NCBI RefSeq assembly: GCF_017810075.1
Contig: NZ_JADNYK010000003.1
Coordinates: 310,001-374,000 of the forward strand
Source of the DNA: Pseudozobellia sp. WGM2
Lineage (GTDB): Bacteria; Bacteroidota; Bacteroidia; Flavobacteriales; Flavobacteriaceae
Reading direction: 5' to 3'
DNA length: 64,000 nt
In this document: positions 54,287-63,516 of the stretch, piece by piece
Layout of the letters: each line of letters opens with the position of its first letter
How positions within the stretch are numbered: the first letter of the stretch is position 1
Notes under the pieces: generated by a model
Seen by the model: the letters and a program-made list of their open reading frames with translations, nothing else
Databases searched by the model: none
Told to the model about the DNA's origin: nothing
Program-made: the position numbers and the translations under genes

Positions 54287-55462
54287 ATGAGAAAAGCAGT
54301 ACTAATTTTCATCATTTTGAGCATCAAGTTTAGTTTTTTTATGGCATGTGCTCAATCTGAAAATAATCAAACGGTCATACCATCCGAAGATATCGATATG
54401 CCCGATACCTCAGAAAACCCAGATACCGACCAAACTCCCGAAAGTTCTGACACTCTTAATCTGACTTCAAAAGACTTTGTACTCGACATGGGGGCCGGTT
54501 GGAATCTTGGCAACGCCATGGATACCGAAAACACTGACGAAACTGCCTGGGGCAACCCTTTGACCACTAAGGCAATGATCGATGAAATTGCCAAAAAGGG
54601 TTTTAAGACCTTGCGACTACCCGTGACCTGGAGGTTTCATATGGGTGCCGCTCCTGATTATACCATTGAAAAAGAATGGTTAGATAAAGTAGAGAACATT
54701 GCAAATTTTGCCCTTGACAACCAGATGTATGTGATTATCAATATTCATCATGACGAGGCATGGATCATACCTACCTATGAGAAATCGGAATCGGTAAAAA
54801 ATCAACTAGCAAAAGTTTGGACTCAAATAGCTGAGCGATTTAAGTCGTATGATTATCATCTCATTTTTGAAACACTTAACGAGCCCCGTCTCGAAGAATC
54901 ACCTGAAGAATGGCAGGGCGGCACTGCCGAGGGTCGAGAGGTCGTTAACCAATACCATCAAATCAGTTTAGATGCCATAAGGGCAACAGGTGAAAACAAC
55001 ACCAGCCGAAAAATTATGGTTTCGACCTATGCCGCAAGTAGCGACCCTAGAGCATTGAACGATTATAGAATACCGAACGGTGATGAGAATGTAATTGTTT
55101 CGGTTCATAGTTATTTCCCTTATTTGTTCGCTCTTGAAGGAACTGACCCTACATGGGGCAATGAAAACGACAGAGCCGAATTGTTACAAGAGTTTGATAA
55201 AATCAATAATCAATTGGCTACTGATGGCCGAGCCATTGTAATGGGCGAATGGGGCTCTACATTTAGCGACAACGCAGATGACCGTCTTGCTCATGCCGAA
55301 TTTTATGCAAAAGCTTGTGCAGAAAGGGGTATTTGCCCTATTTGGTGGGATAATGGAAATTTAGACGAATTCGGTATTTTCAATAGAAGAGAACTGGTTT
55401 GGGCCCGACCGGAAATAGCTGATGCCATAGTACAAGCAATAGAAAACGCTCAATCAGAATAG
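54287..55462 (+). CDS. GH5 endo-beta-1,4-glucanase-type enzyme, lipoprotein
   Basis: A 391-residue glycoside hydrolase family 5 enzyme with a lipoprotein signal (lipid Cys21) and a short acidic linker. The TIM barrel shows GWNLGNAMD, GFKTLRLPVTWRFH, YVIINIHHDE, the acid/base Glu199 in FETLNEPR, and the nucleophile Glu321 in VMGEWGS. The pattern resembles subfamily GH5_4, which cleaves xyloglucan, mixed-linkage or cellulosic glucans; glucomannan is also possible. It is the only catalytic gene in this PUL and would cut the polymer at the cell surface. It lies 172 bp after the CBM gene, with a hairpin between. Confidence 0.92.
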   Translation: MRKAVLIFIILSIKFSFFMACAQSENNQTVIPSEDIDMPDTSENPDTDQTPESSDTLNLTSKDFVLDMGAGWNLGNAMDTENTDETAWGNPLTTKAMIDEIAKKGFKTLRLPVTWRFHMGAAPDYTIEKEWLDKVENIANFALDNQMYVIINIHHDEAWIIPTYEKSESVKNQLAKVWTQIAERFKSYDYHLIFETLNEPRLEESPEEWQGGTAEGREVVNQYHQISLDAIRATGENNTSRKIMVSTYAASSDPRALNDYRIPNGDENVIVSVHSYFPYLFALEGTDPTWGNENDRAELLQEFDKINNQLATDGRAIVMGEWGSTFSDNADDRLAHAEFYAKACAERGICPIWWDNGNLDEFGIFNRRELVWARPEIADAIVQAIENAQSE

Positions 55463-55507
55463 AAAATCAAAAATGTACAATAACCATTTTCAGCGGGCTT
55501 TAAATAA

Positions 55508-58504
55508 TCATTTCTTAGAAAAAACCTTCGTACTCGTCTTCATATCGGCATATCGAGGGTCTTGAATATAATCTTGTTTTTGCATCTTGATTACCTCTAT
55601 GCTCAAAAACCCGAATTCACTTACCACCTTACCGTAAAAACGATAGACCCCTTTGCCCCTAAAACTAAACTTGGCCGCCACTGGCGGAAATAATACTACA
55701 TCGAACACCTTACCCTGTTGGTCGACCAAAGTTGCAAAATGCATACGCTTACCATCATGGGTACTCGTATTCTTTACGGTGACCAAGTACCCGTAGATAT
55801 CGATATGGTGGTTTAAAAAACGTTCGAGATCATCGGCACAACGATTATTCTTGAGAGGTTCGGCCAACAATTCAAACGGACTACATAAGCAAAACCCCAA
55901 CAACTCTAATTCAGTAAAGGCCATTTCTAAATCTGTCGTAGTCAGCTGGGGTATTTTAAAATTCTGATGCTTGGGCGGAAACAGTTTGGGGTGGTCTATT
56001 TTGGTATTTTTATTGAGAAATAAATGGGCTTTCCATAACAATTGGTGTTTGTTCACCCCCGTAAACCGAAAGGCATTGATACGAAGAAGAATACTTACCT
56101 GCTCTATCGAAATGCTTACCCGATCTAAAAAATCTTCAAGGGAGGCAAATTTGCCGTTCAAAGACCTCTCTTTCAAAATACGTTCCGATATACGGTTCTC
56201 AAGTTCACGCAGATAACCAAAGCCTAGATAAATATCATTCCCATAGATTACATTGGCATTCAGGCTTTTATTAATGCATGGCGCGTGTATGTTGCCTCCT
56301 AACATTCGTGCCTCATGCACATAAAACTCCGCGTTATAAAATCCGCCACCATTATTAAGTACGGCCACCATATATTCCAACGGAAAATACGCCCGTAAGA
56401 AAAGTGTCTGATAACTTTCTACCGCATACGATGCCGAATGGCCTTTGGCAAAAGCATAACCGGCAAAGCTGGCAATCTGTTCCCATACCTCAAAAATCAC
56501 ACTGTCAGGCTCTCCCTTTTTTCGGCAATTATCTATGAACTTCAAACGTACTTTCTCAAACTCTTCACGTGAACGGAACTTTCCGCTCATTCCACGTCTT
56601 AGTATATCGGCCTCGCCCAAATCAAGATCGGCAAAGTGGTGGGCCACTTTAATTACATCTTCTTGATACACCATTACTCCATAAGTGTCGGGCATAATAT
56701 CCAACATAACGGGGTGACCTTTCTCTTTGGCCCTATCTTCATTGCGATGCCGTAAAATATATTCACGCATCATACCGCTTTTTGCCACTCCGGGCCTAAT
56801 TATTGAACTAGCAGCTACCAAGCCTAAATAATTATCAACTTCCAATTTTCTCAAAAGCATACGCATGGCAGGCGACTCTACATAAAAACAACCCATACAT
56901 TGAGCGCTCTTGACCAACGCGTTTACCGACCGATCAGTCTTAAACTTACTGATATTATGAATGTCAAAAGTGTCGATTTTATGGGGTTGGTTATAGCTGA
57001 TAATATCCAGTGTCTGCCGTATTTTGGCGAGTCCGCGTTGACCAAGAATATCGAATTTGAAAAGCCCCACATCTTCTGCAATGACCATATCAAACTGAGT
57101 AGTCGGAAAACCTTTCGGGGGCAAATGGCTAGCAGCGAACCAATGTATTGGCTTTTCGCTGATCAAGATGCCGCCGGCATGAATACTCAAATAATTGGGC
57201 ATACCCATAATCAACCGGCCATATTTTATCACCAACCGAGAAATATCATCTAACTTGTTATAATCGTACCGACCCTCACATAGCACATCTATTTCGTTTT
57301 TAGGCAACCCGAACACCTTGCCCAATTCTCGAATTACGCCCCTCTCTTTAAAAGTGACATAAGTGCCCAATAATGCCACATTTTCAAAACGTTCAAAAAT
57401 GTACTTGGTCATCTCTGGGCGGTCATGATGAGAAAAATCAATATCAAAATCAGGCGGATTGACCCGGTACAAATTGATAAAGCGTTCAAAGTACAGATCG
57501 AGTTCTATTGGATCTACATCGGTAATTCGCAATAGATAGGCTATAATACTATTGGCCCCACTACCCCTGCCGACATAGAAAAAACCTCTTCTGCGCGCTT
57601 CGGAGACAATATCCCAATTGATAAGAAAGTAGGAAACAAAACCCATTTTCTTAATCATATGCATCTCTTTATTCAATCGCTTCGTAATACCCTCTCCACC
57701 GTTTGGGTATCTGTAAGGCAAACCCTCTTCACACAGTTTTTCCAACAAAGCTTCATCCGCTTTATCAGTATCTAAATATCTTTGTAAATTCTGAGAGCGC
57801 CTTTTCGAAGTAAAATCGTAATGAATCTCACATGAATTCATCAAACGTTCGGTATTCTCTAAAATATGGGTGTATTCAGAAAAGGCCTTGGCCAAATTAG
57901 GTATAGAGAACATTTTTTGGTCTGCGCTAGCTTCTTCAGATCTATCGAGCTTACTGAGCAGCACATTATTGTCTATGGCGCGTAATAGCCGATGGGCATT
58001 GAAATCGTTTTTATTTCGAAAAGTAACAGGTTGCTGAACCACCAGCTTATGTTTCAATCCCGCTAATTTTGAAAAGGGCAACTTTCGAAGGTCGGCAATC
58101 GATATACCTATGTATTCATTTTCGTTAAGAATAACTATTTCGTTAAGTAATGCTTTTTCAAAAGGATACACTACATAGGCGTGTTCAAATTTGGGGGCCA
58201 CCGATGGCAATTGTTTTTTTTTATGCAAATGATCGGAAAGAAAATTATTCAACTCAAGATACCCTTCATTATTTTTAGCAATACCTATAAAACACTGTTC
58301 TACTCCGTTTCGAAAATCAATTCCTAAAATAGGGCTGATCCCATATTCGGAAGCCAGACGCACAAAATTGAGACAACCTGAGGTATTGTTGATGTCGGTC
58401 AACACCAATTTGGTCACTTCATTTTCTTGGGCAAGACATAAGAGTTCTCTTTCGGAAAAAGTTCCGTAACGAAGACTATAATATGTATGACAGTTTAGGT
58501 ACAA
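55508..58504 (-). CDS. dnaE2: Error-prone DNA polymerase III alpha (DnaE2/ImuC-like)
   Basis: A 998-residue C-family polymerase, shorter than the replicative DnaE at 15884 and without its exonuclease domain. The catalytic acids Asp352, Asp354 and Asp356 (PDFDIDF) and GRGSGANSI are intact. The N-terminal PHP domain begins MYLNCHTYYSLRYG, where the first metal-ligand His of the H-x-H pair is Asn, so PHP activity is doubtful. It follows a Y-family polymerase gene by 116 bp on the same strand, the layout of damage-inducible mutagenesis cassettes. It probably acts in translesion synthesis. Confidence 0.92.
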   Translation of the reverse strand: MYLNCHTYYSLRYGTFSERELLCLAQENEVTKLVLTDINNTSGCLNFVRLASEYGISPILGIDFRNGVEQCFIGIAKNNEGYLELNNFLSDHLHKKKQLPSVAPKFEHAYVVYPFEKALLNEIVILNENEYIGISIADLRKLPFSKLAGLKHKLVVQQPVTFRNKNDFNAHRLLRAIDNNVLLSKLDRSEEASADQKMFSIPNLAKAFSEYTHILENTERLMNSCEIHYDFTSKRRSQNLQRYLDTDKADEALLEKLCEEGLPYRYPNGGEGITKRLNKEMHMIKKMGFVSYFLINWDIVSEARRRGFFYVGRGSGANSIIAYLLRITDVDPIELDLYFERFINLYRVNPPDFDIDFSHHDRPEMTKYIFERFENVALLGTYVTFKERGVIRELGKVFGLPKNEIDVLCEGRYDYNKLDDISRLVIKYGRLIMGMPNYLSIHAGGILISEKPIHWFAASHLPPKGFPTTQFDMVIAEDVGLFKFDILGQRGLAKIRQTLDIISYNQPHKIDTFDIHNISKFKTDRSVNALVKSAQCMGCFYVESPAMRMLLRKLEVDNYLGLVAASSIIRPGVAKSGMMREYILRHRNEDRAKEKGHPVMLDIMPDTYGVMVYQEDVIKVAHHFADLDLGEADILRRGMSGKFRSREEFEKVRLKFIDNCRKKGEPDSVIFEVWEQIASFAGYAFAKGHSASYAVESYQTLFLRAYFPLEYMVAVLNNGGGFYNAEFYVHEARMLGGNIHAPCINKSLNANVIYGNDIYLGFGYLRELENRISERILKERSLNGKFASLEDFLDRVSISIEQVSILLRINAFRFTGVNKHQLLWKAHLFLNKNTKIDHPKLFPPKHQNFKIPQLTTTDLEMAFTELELLGFCLCSPFELLAEPLKNNRCADDLERFLNHHIDIYGYLVTVKNTSTHDGKRMHFATLVDQQGKVFDVVLFPPVAAKFSFRGKGVYRFYGKVVSEFGFLSIEVIKMQKQDYIQDPRYADMKTSTKVFSKK

Positions 58505-58620
58505 ATGTTTACTGTTGGTTAATAGAAATTACAGCGTAATCAGCACTTTTAATTGACAGCAGCTCTACCCTACCGCACAATGAAACATTTACGAAAGCTG
58601 ATAACCTAACGCTTAACGGG

Positions 58621-59835
58621 CTACTGTTTTCGGTGTGCAAGTACAATCGGTGGCCGACCATCGAACGGGTTTTGCATTCGGCCGATGGTTCGTGCGCCCA
58701 TGGCCGAGGCACGAATCACACTCTTATCACCATAGCGTTTTCGAATATGATCCATCGCATGATATAGATTTAAAATCTCTTCGGTATCGTCAAAAAGATT
58801 GATTTGATAATTGCCCGACACCAAATGACTGAACCGAATACCTACCAATCGCACCAACAATCTTCGATTGTACAGTGTTTTGAACATTTCCAGAATTTTA
58901 GGAATCAATATATGATCGGCACTGGTATAGGGAATACGTAATTGTTTCGAATAAGTATTAAAGTCGGAATATCTGATCTTGACCGCAATGCAGGCCGTTA
59001 ACTTTTCACCTCGGCGTAGTTGATAAGCCAAATTTTCGGTCATGGCTATAAGAATGCCCTTCAGTTTTACTATATCAATAGTGTCTTTATCAAAGGTACG
59101 CTCGGTAGAAATAGACTTACGGTCACAAAACGGAATTACCGGGGTGTGATCAATGCCATTGGCCCTTTTCCAAATGACCCGCCCATTTTTGCCCAACACA
59201 CGTTGCATCACATCAACGGGCATTTCTTGTATAGTGCGTACCTGTCGCAACCCTAGGTTTCGAAGGGTCTGATACGTTTTATCGCCTACCATGGGTATTT
59301 TTTTTATGGATAAAGGCGCAAGAAAAGTTTTTTCGAGTCCGTAATCTATCTTTAGCTGGTTATGGGGTTTAGCTTCGTTGGTTGCTACTTTAGAAACTAC
59401 CTTATTGACTGAAAGTCCGAAAGAAATTGGTAACCCCGTATTTTTTTCAATACGTTGCCGCAATTCAGAAGCATACTTATAACAACCAAAAAAGCGGTCC
59501 ATTCCCGTTAGATCGGCGTAAAATTCATCGATACTTGATTTTTCAAAAAGGGGTACCTGTTCTTGTATAATTTCGGTAACCGCATCGGAATACTTGCTAT
59601 ACGTACCGGCGTTGCCTTTAATGGTAAACGCTTCAGGACATAGTTCTTTCGCCATTTTCATGGGCATACCCGAATGTACGCCATAACCACGGGTTTCATA
59701 ACTACAGGCCGCCACCACGCCCCTATCGCTCAAACCACCAACTAACAAAGGTTTGTTTTTGAGTTTGGTATTGATGAGTCGTTCTACGGATACAAAAAAT
59801 GTATCAAGATCTAGATGTAAAATGGTCTTCTGCAT
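58621..59835 (-). CDS. dinB: Y-family DNA polymerase IV (DinB-like)
   Basis: A 404-residue translesion polymerase. The catalytic acids are Asp9 in HLDLDTFF and Asp103-Glu104 in SSIDEFYADL. CSYETRGYGVHSGMP is the standard fingers motif and a little-finger domain ends the protein. Next to dnaE2 it forms a two-polymerase mutagenesis unit. No imuA/lexA-like gene precedes it here. Two palindromes just upstream are candidate repressor sites. Confidence 0.93.
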   Translation of the reverse strand: MQKTILHLDLDTFFVSVERLINTKLKNKPLLVGGLSDRGVVAACSYETRGYGVHSGMPMKMAKELCPEAFTIKGNAGTYSKYSDAVTEIIQEQVPLFEKSSIDEFYADLTGMDRFFGCYKYASELRQRIEKNTGLPISFGLSVNKVVSKVATNEAKPHNQLKIDYGLEKTFLAPLSIKKIPMVGDKTYQTLRNLGLRQVRTIQEMPVDVMQRVLGKNGRVIWKRANGIDHTPVIPFCDRKSISTERTFDKDTIDIVKLKGILIAMTENLAYQLRRGEKLTACIAVKIRYSDFNTYSKQLRIPYTSADHILIPKILEMFKTLYNRRLLVRLVGIRFSHLVSGNYQINLFDDTEEILNLYHAMDHIRKRYGDKSVIRASAMGARTIGRMQNPFDGRPPIVLAHRKQ

Positions 59836-59863
59836 AACTATCGTAGGAATGGACAGCTAAAAT

Positions 59864-59878
59864 ATGGAATAATTCCAT
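59864..59878. promoter_or_regulatory. Palindrome ATGGAAT-A-ATTCCAT upstream of dinB, candidate SOS-type operator
   Basis: A perfect 15-nt palindrome 28 bp upstream of the dinB ATG. On the - strand a TATTTTAG -7-like box abuts it, so a bound repressor would block transcription. Confidence 0.45.
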
Positions 59879-59893
59879 TTATTGGGAATAAAT
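59877..59893. promoter_or_regulatory. Inverted repeat ATTTATT-GGG-AATAAAT upstream of dinB
   Basis: Perfect 7-bp arms with a 3-bp centre, overlapping the end of the previous palindrome. It could be a second half of one operator region; in AT-rich DNA chance is a real alternative. Confidence 0.3.
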
Positions 59894-59917
59894 CCTAATT
59901 TTGAAGTAAAGTTTAAC

Positions 59918-59956
59918 AGAGACTATATAAGGGAGCACATCAGCCGAATAGTCTCT
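59918..59956. repeat. Inverted repeat AGAGACTAT / ATAGTCTCT
   Basis: Perfect 9-nt arms with a 21-nt loop in the dinB/susC intergenic region. No T tail follows; the function is unknown. Confidence 0.5.
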
Positions 59957-59986
59957 ATCAATACATGAGACTTATAACTTAATGAG

Positions 59987-60161
59987 CTACTTTTTCACCG
60001 TCTCGATAAGCTTATAAGCAGTATCAATAATTTTCATGTCTTTAAATCTTCTCCTCCATCAAAATGTACAATGGGCTAAACTTCTTCAAAGATTAGCTGG
60101 GCCATATCGTCTACTGGAAGATTTAGTCATCAAGACGCATAGCATCTCCGATAGTCGTCAT
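59987..60161 (-). pseudogene. Possible decayed gene fragment
   Basis: Three short - strand reading segments in different frames join into a protein-like string: MTTIGDAMRLDD, then LNLPVDDMAQLIFEEV, then a VHFDGGEDLKT stretch running into MKIIDTAYKLIETVKK. Together they read like a helical protein broken by frameshifts and stops. I do not recognise the family. The call rests only on the composition of the peptides. Confidence 0.3.
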
Positions 60162-60456
60162 AAATTAAAATTATAGAAATTCAGGACCTGACCAGCATTC
60201 ATCAAAAACCATTATCAGTACTGATAGAATCGGTTTATTTACCTAAAAGTTAAGACTATTGAAATGCTTTAAAATGACAAAAATTTAAAATGAAAATCTC
60301 TAAATCAGAATGTTAATCAACAAAAGCGTAGGAAGTAAACTACTTTTACAATCAATAAGTGTTAAAATTACACATTTTTAAACCTTTTATTTAATAGCTA
60401 TAGAAAAAATTCATTATTTAGAGGTGTTTAAACTACACTTAACTAAACTTTTTGTA

Positions 60457-63400
60457 ATGAAAAACCTAAAACTTCTTCTTGTCGCGATAGCGCAGACCAG
60501 AATAAAATTCTGGATGCTAGCGATATTTATTCTTTTCACATCCATAACTTGGGCACAAGAAACCCAAGCAGTTAATGGTACTGTAATCGACGTGTTGGGA
60601 CAACCTCTTGCAGGAGCCAATATTCTTGAAAAAGGCACTTCGAACGGTACTCAAACCGATTTTGATGGAAATTTCACCATTCAAACATCAAACGATGCTG
60701 TTCTTGTTGTTTCCTACATTGGTTTTTTGAGTAAAGAAATAATCGTAGACAATCCAGCTAATATGAGCATTACCCTTGAAGAAGATGCCGCATTATTGGA
60801 TGAAGTAGTTGTTATTGGCTACGGACAACAAAAACGAAGTGACATTTCTGGATCGGTTTCCGAAGTACAACAAGAGGAAATTGCCAGAAACCCGACTCCA
60901 AACCTGAGTAATGCTTTAGTTGGCCAAACCACAGGTATAATAGCAACTCAACGTTCAGGTGAACCGGGTAGAGATGGCTCAAATATTCTTATACGGGGTA
61001 TAGGCACGACCGGCGACGCTTCTCCAATTTATGTAATTGATGGTATTGTACGCTCTGCCCGTGATTTCTCTCAACTCAATTCAAATGAAATAGAATCATT
61101 TTCCATTCTAAAAGATGCAGCAAGTGCCGCAGTTTTTGGAGTAAGAGGGGGTAACGGAGTAGTCTTGGTCACCACTAAAAGAGGTAAAGCAGGTAAAATG
61201 AGCATACGTGTTTCTTCAAGTCTCGGAGTACAAGAGCGAACAAGAGAACCCGACTTTCTTAATTCTTACGAATATTCTAAACTATATAATGAAGCATTGG
61301 TGAATCAAGGTGATGAGCCCATTCATTCAGCCGAAGATTTAGAAAAATTCAGAACCGGTAGTAACCCCGATACACACCCTGATGTCAACTGGTTTTCTGT
61401 CTTGAACAACACAGCACTACTGCGTACTAATTCAATCGATGCCAGTGGCGGAAGTGAAAAACTCACATTTGCGACCTCGTTCGGGTATTTGACTCAAGAT
61501 GGCCTAATACCGTCCGATAATTTTAAGCGATATAACTTTCGTTCCAATATCGATGCCAATGTGACCAATACAACCAAATTGGCTTTTGATATTTCAGGAA
61601 GAAATGAAAATATCAGATCCGTGAGAGACCCTGAAGCTATCAGATGGGTCGCCTCTGCCCCACCCAACCAAAGACCTATTCAATGGTCGAACGGTACATA
61701 TTCTAGCGGGCCTGCCTATTTAACTTTACCTGAAAACGGCTACAGAAACGAAATAAACCAGGTCTTCAAAGGTAGAATTCAGGTAGACCAACAATTGCCT
61801 TTTGCCCCTGGGTTATCGATAAAAGGAGTTGCCTCTTATGATAAAACGTTTTCCGATAACAAAAATTGGTCTTATGCTCAAACTCCATTCTATGCAAGAC
61901 TGGATGATGGCACCTTTGAAGAGCAACCAATTGGGCAAACATCCTTATATGAAGATCATGAAGATTACCAATCTATAACTTTAGAAACACATTTGAATTA
62001 TGTAAACAGCTTTGGAAAAAATGACCTGTCTGCATTATTGTTATACACCCAGACCAAAGAAAAATGGAATTTTATAAGTGCCTTTAGAGAAGGGTATACC
62101 CTTGCTATCGATGAATTGAACTTCGGAGGTGCCGAAAACAGGAACAATGGCGGTTATTCTGGTACAAGTGGTCGACAAGGTGTAGTGGGAAGGTTAAATT
62201 GGACCTTTGATGAAAAATACATTCTAGAAGGAAGTTTTAGAGCTGACGGTTCTGAACAGTTTGCATCAAATGAAAGGTGGGGTTTCTTCCCTTCCGGCTC
62301 TTTGGCTTACATCGTTTCTAAAGAGTCTTTTTTGAAAAACTCGTCTGCAATCGATTTTTTGAAGTTTAGGGGTTCTTACGGTATTTTAGGAAATGACCGG
62401 TTAAGATTGAACAATCAAGACCTACGCTTTCTCTATTTGCAATCTTTCGATGTCTCGGGCAATGCCGTGTTTGGTGACGGCGATGTACAACAGGCTATCG
62501 TAGAGGGTCGCTTGTCTAACCCATCGGCCACATGGGAAACCGTAAAAAAGTTGAATGTTGGTATGGATCTGACATTATGGGGCGGTCAACTGAGTTTGTC
62601 CACAGACTACTTCTCAGATAAACGTAGTGACATTTTGGGCACCAGAAATTTATCGATCCCCAGTCTGCTGGGCATAGGTCTACCGGTAGAAAATCTGGCT
62701 AAGGTCAACAACAAGGGTATTGAAATAAGTCTTGGTCATAAAAACAGTATAGGAGAAGATTTCTATTATACCATGAAAGGAAATTTCACCTATGCCAAAA
62801 ATAAGATTGTATTCATTGATGAGCCGGAAACCGAAAATCCGAATATAAGAAGAACAGGTTTACCATTGTTCACGCAATTCGGTTATCAGGCATTGGGCCT
62901 ATTTCAAACGGAAGAAGAAATAAATAATGCTCCTACACACTTCGCAGATACTTCTCCGGGTGATATAAGGTACAAAGATGTAAACGGAGACGGTCAAATA
63001 GATGATAATGATCGTGTCGCCATCGGTAGAGCCAATACACCTGAAATCATCTTTGGGTACAGCTCCAATTTTAATTATAAGAATTTTGAGCTATCCTTTT
63101 TGTTGCAGGGCGCTACCAACGTAAATCAATATTATAGCGGTGAAGGTGCTTGGCCATTTTTCTTGGGCACTGCCGGGGCATTTCAAAACAATTTAGATCG
63201 TTGGACACCTGATAACCCAAATGCATCTGAACCAAGAGTACTGATCAATGCAGATAATAATCACAGGGGTTCATCTTTCTGGTTGAAAGATGCATCTTAT
63301 GTTCGATTGAAGAATGTAGAATTAAGCTACAACCTTCCATTAGATAAAATAAATCAGAAGTTATTGACCGGAGTTCGGTTATATGTTAATGCCAACAATG

Positions 63401-63510
63401 TAGCAACTTGGTCAAAAATAGATAATTATGACCCAGAGAATGATAATGGAAGAGGTTGGGGCTATCCTCAACTCAGAATTTGGAACCTAGGCATAGACAT
63501 TAATTTCTAA
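60457..63510 (+). CDS. SusC-family TonB-dependent glycan transporter (second PUL)
   Basis: 1017 residues from the ATG at 60457 (MKNLKLLLVA); a GTG 33 bp upstream is less likely. Signal peptide ending TSITWAQ, CarboxypepD_reg-like domain (VNGTVIDVLGQPLAGANILEKGTSNGTQTDFDGNF), TonB-box region DEVVVIGYGQQ at about 115-125, plug (PIYVIDGIVRSARDFSQLNSNEIESFSILKDAASAAVFGVRGGNGVVLV) and barrel ending WNLGIDINF. It belongs to a different PUL from the one at 37065-55462: no HTCS precedes it and a mutagenesis pair lies between. Its regulator must lie downstream of the window or elsewhere. Confidence 0.96.
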   Translation: MKNLKLLLVAIAQTRIKFWMLAIFILFTSITWAQETQAVNGTVIDVLGQPLAGANILEKGTSNGTQTDFDGNFTIQTSNDAVLVVSYIGFLSKEIIVDNPANMSITLEEDAALLDEVVVIGYGQQKRSDISGSVSEVQQEEIARNPTPNLSNALVGQTTGIIATQRSGEPGRDGSNILIRGIGTTGDASPIYVIDGIVRSARDFSQLNSNEIESFSILKDAASAAVFGVRGGNGVVLVTTKRGKAGKMSIRVSSSLGVQERTREPDFLNSYEYSKLYNEALVNQGDEPIHSAEDLEKFRTGSNPDTHPDVNWFSVLNNTALLRTNSIDASGGSEKLTFATSFGYLTQDGLIPSDNFKRYNFRSNIDANVTNTTKLAFDISGRNENIRSVRDPEAIRWVASAPPNQRPIQWSNGTYSSGPAYLTLPENGYRNEINQVFKGRIQVDQQLPFAPGLSIKGVASYDKTFSDNKNWSYAQTPFYARLDDGTFEEQPIGQTSLYEDHEDYQSITLETHLNYVNSFGKNDLSALLLYTQTKEKWNFISAFREGYTLAIDELNFGGAENRNNGGYSGTSGRQGVVGRLNWTFDEKYILEGSFRADGSEQFASNERWGFFPSGSLAYIVSKESFLKNSSAIDFLKFRGSYGILGNDRLRLNNQDLRFLYLQSFDVSGNAVFGDGDVQQAIVEGRLSNPSATWETVKKLNVGMDLTLWGGQLSLSTDYFSDKRSDILGTRNLSIPSLLGIGLPVENLAKVNNKGIEISLGHKNSIGEDFYYTMKGNFTYAKNKIVFIDEPETENPNIRRTGLPLFTQFGYQALGLFQTEEEINNAPTHFADTSPGDIRYKDVNGDGQIDDNDRVAIGRANTPEIIFGYSSNFNYKNFELSFLLQGATNVNQYYSGEGAWPFFLGTAGAFQNNLDRWTPDNPNASEPRVLINADNNHRGSSFWLKDASYVRLKNVELSYNLPLDKINQKLLTGVRLYVNANNVATWSKIDNYDPENDNGRGWGYPQLRIWNLGIDINF

Positions 63511-63516
63511 AACTGA

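Larger units (their letters stand above)
59836..60456. other. Divergent intergenic region, dinB / second PUL
   Basis: About 620 bp without an intact gene. It contains two palindromes (59864-59893), an inverted repeat (59918-59956), a possible decayed gene on the - strand (about 59987-60161), and AT-rich sequence leading to susC. Confidence 0.6.

Noticed and set aside
58509-58712. Small - strand frame overlapping the 3' end of dinB
   Set aside because: It overlaps the dinB coding sequence in another frame; the peptide is not protein-like and the dinB frame is clearly the real one.
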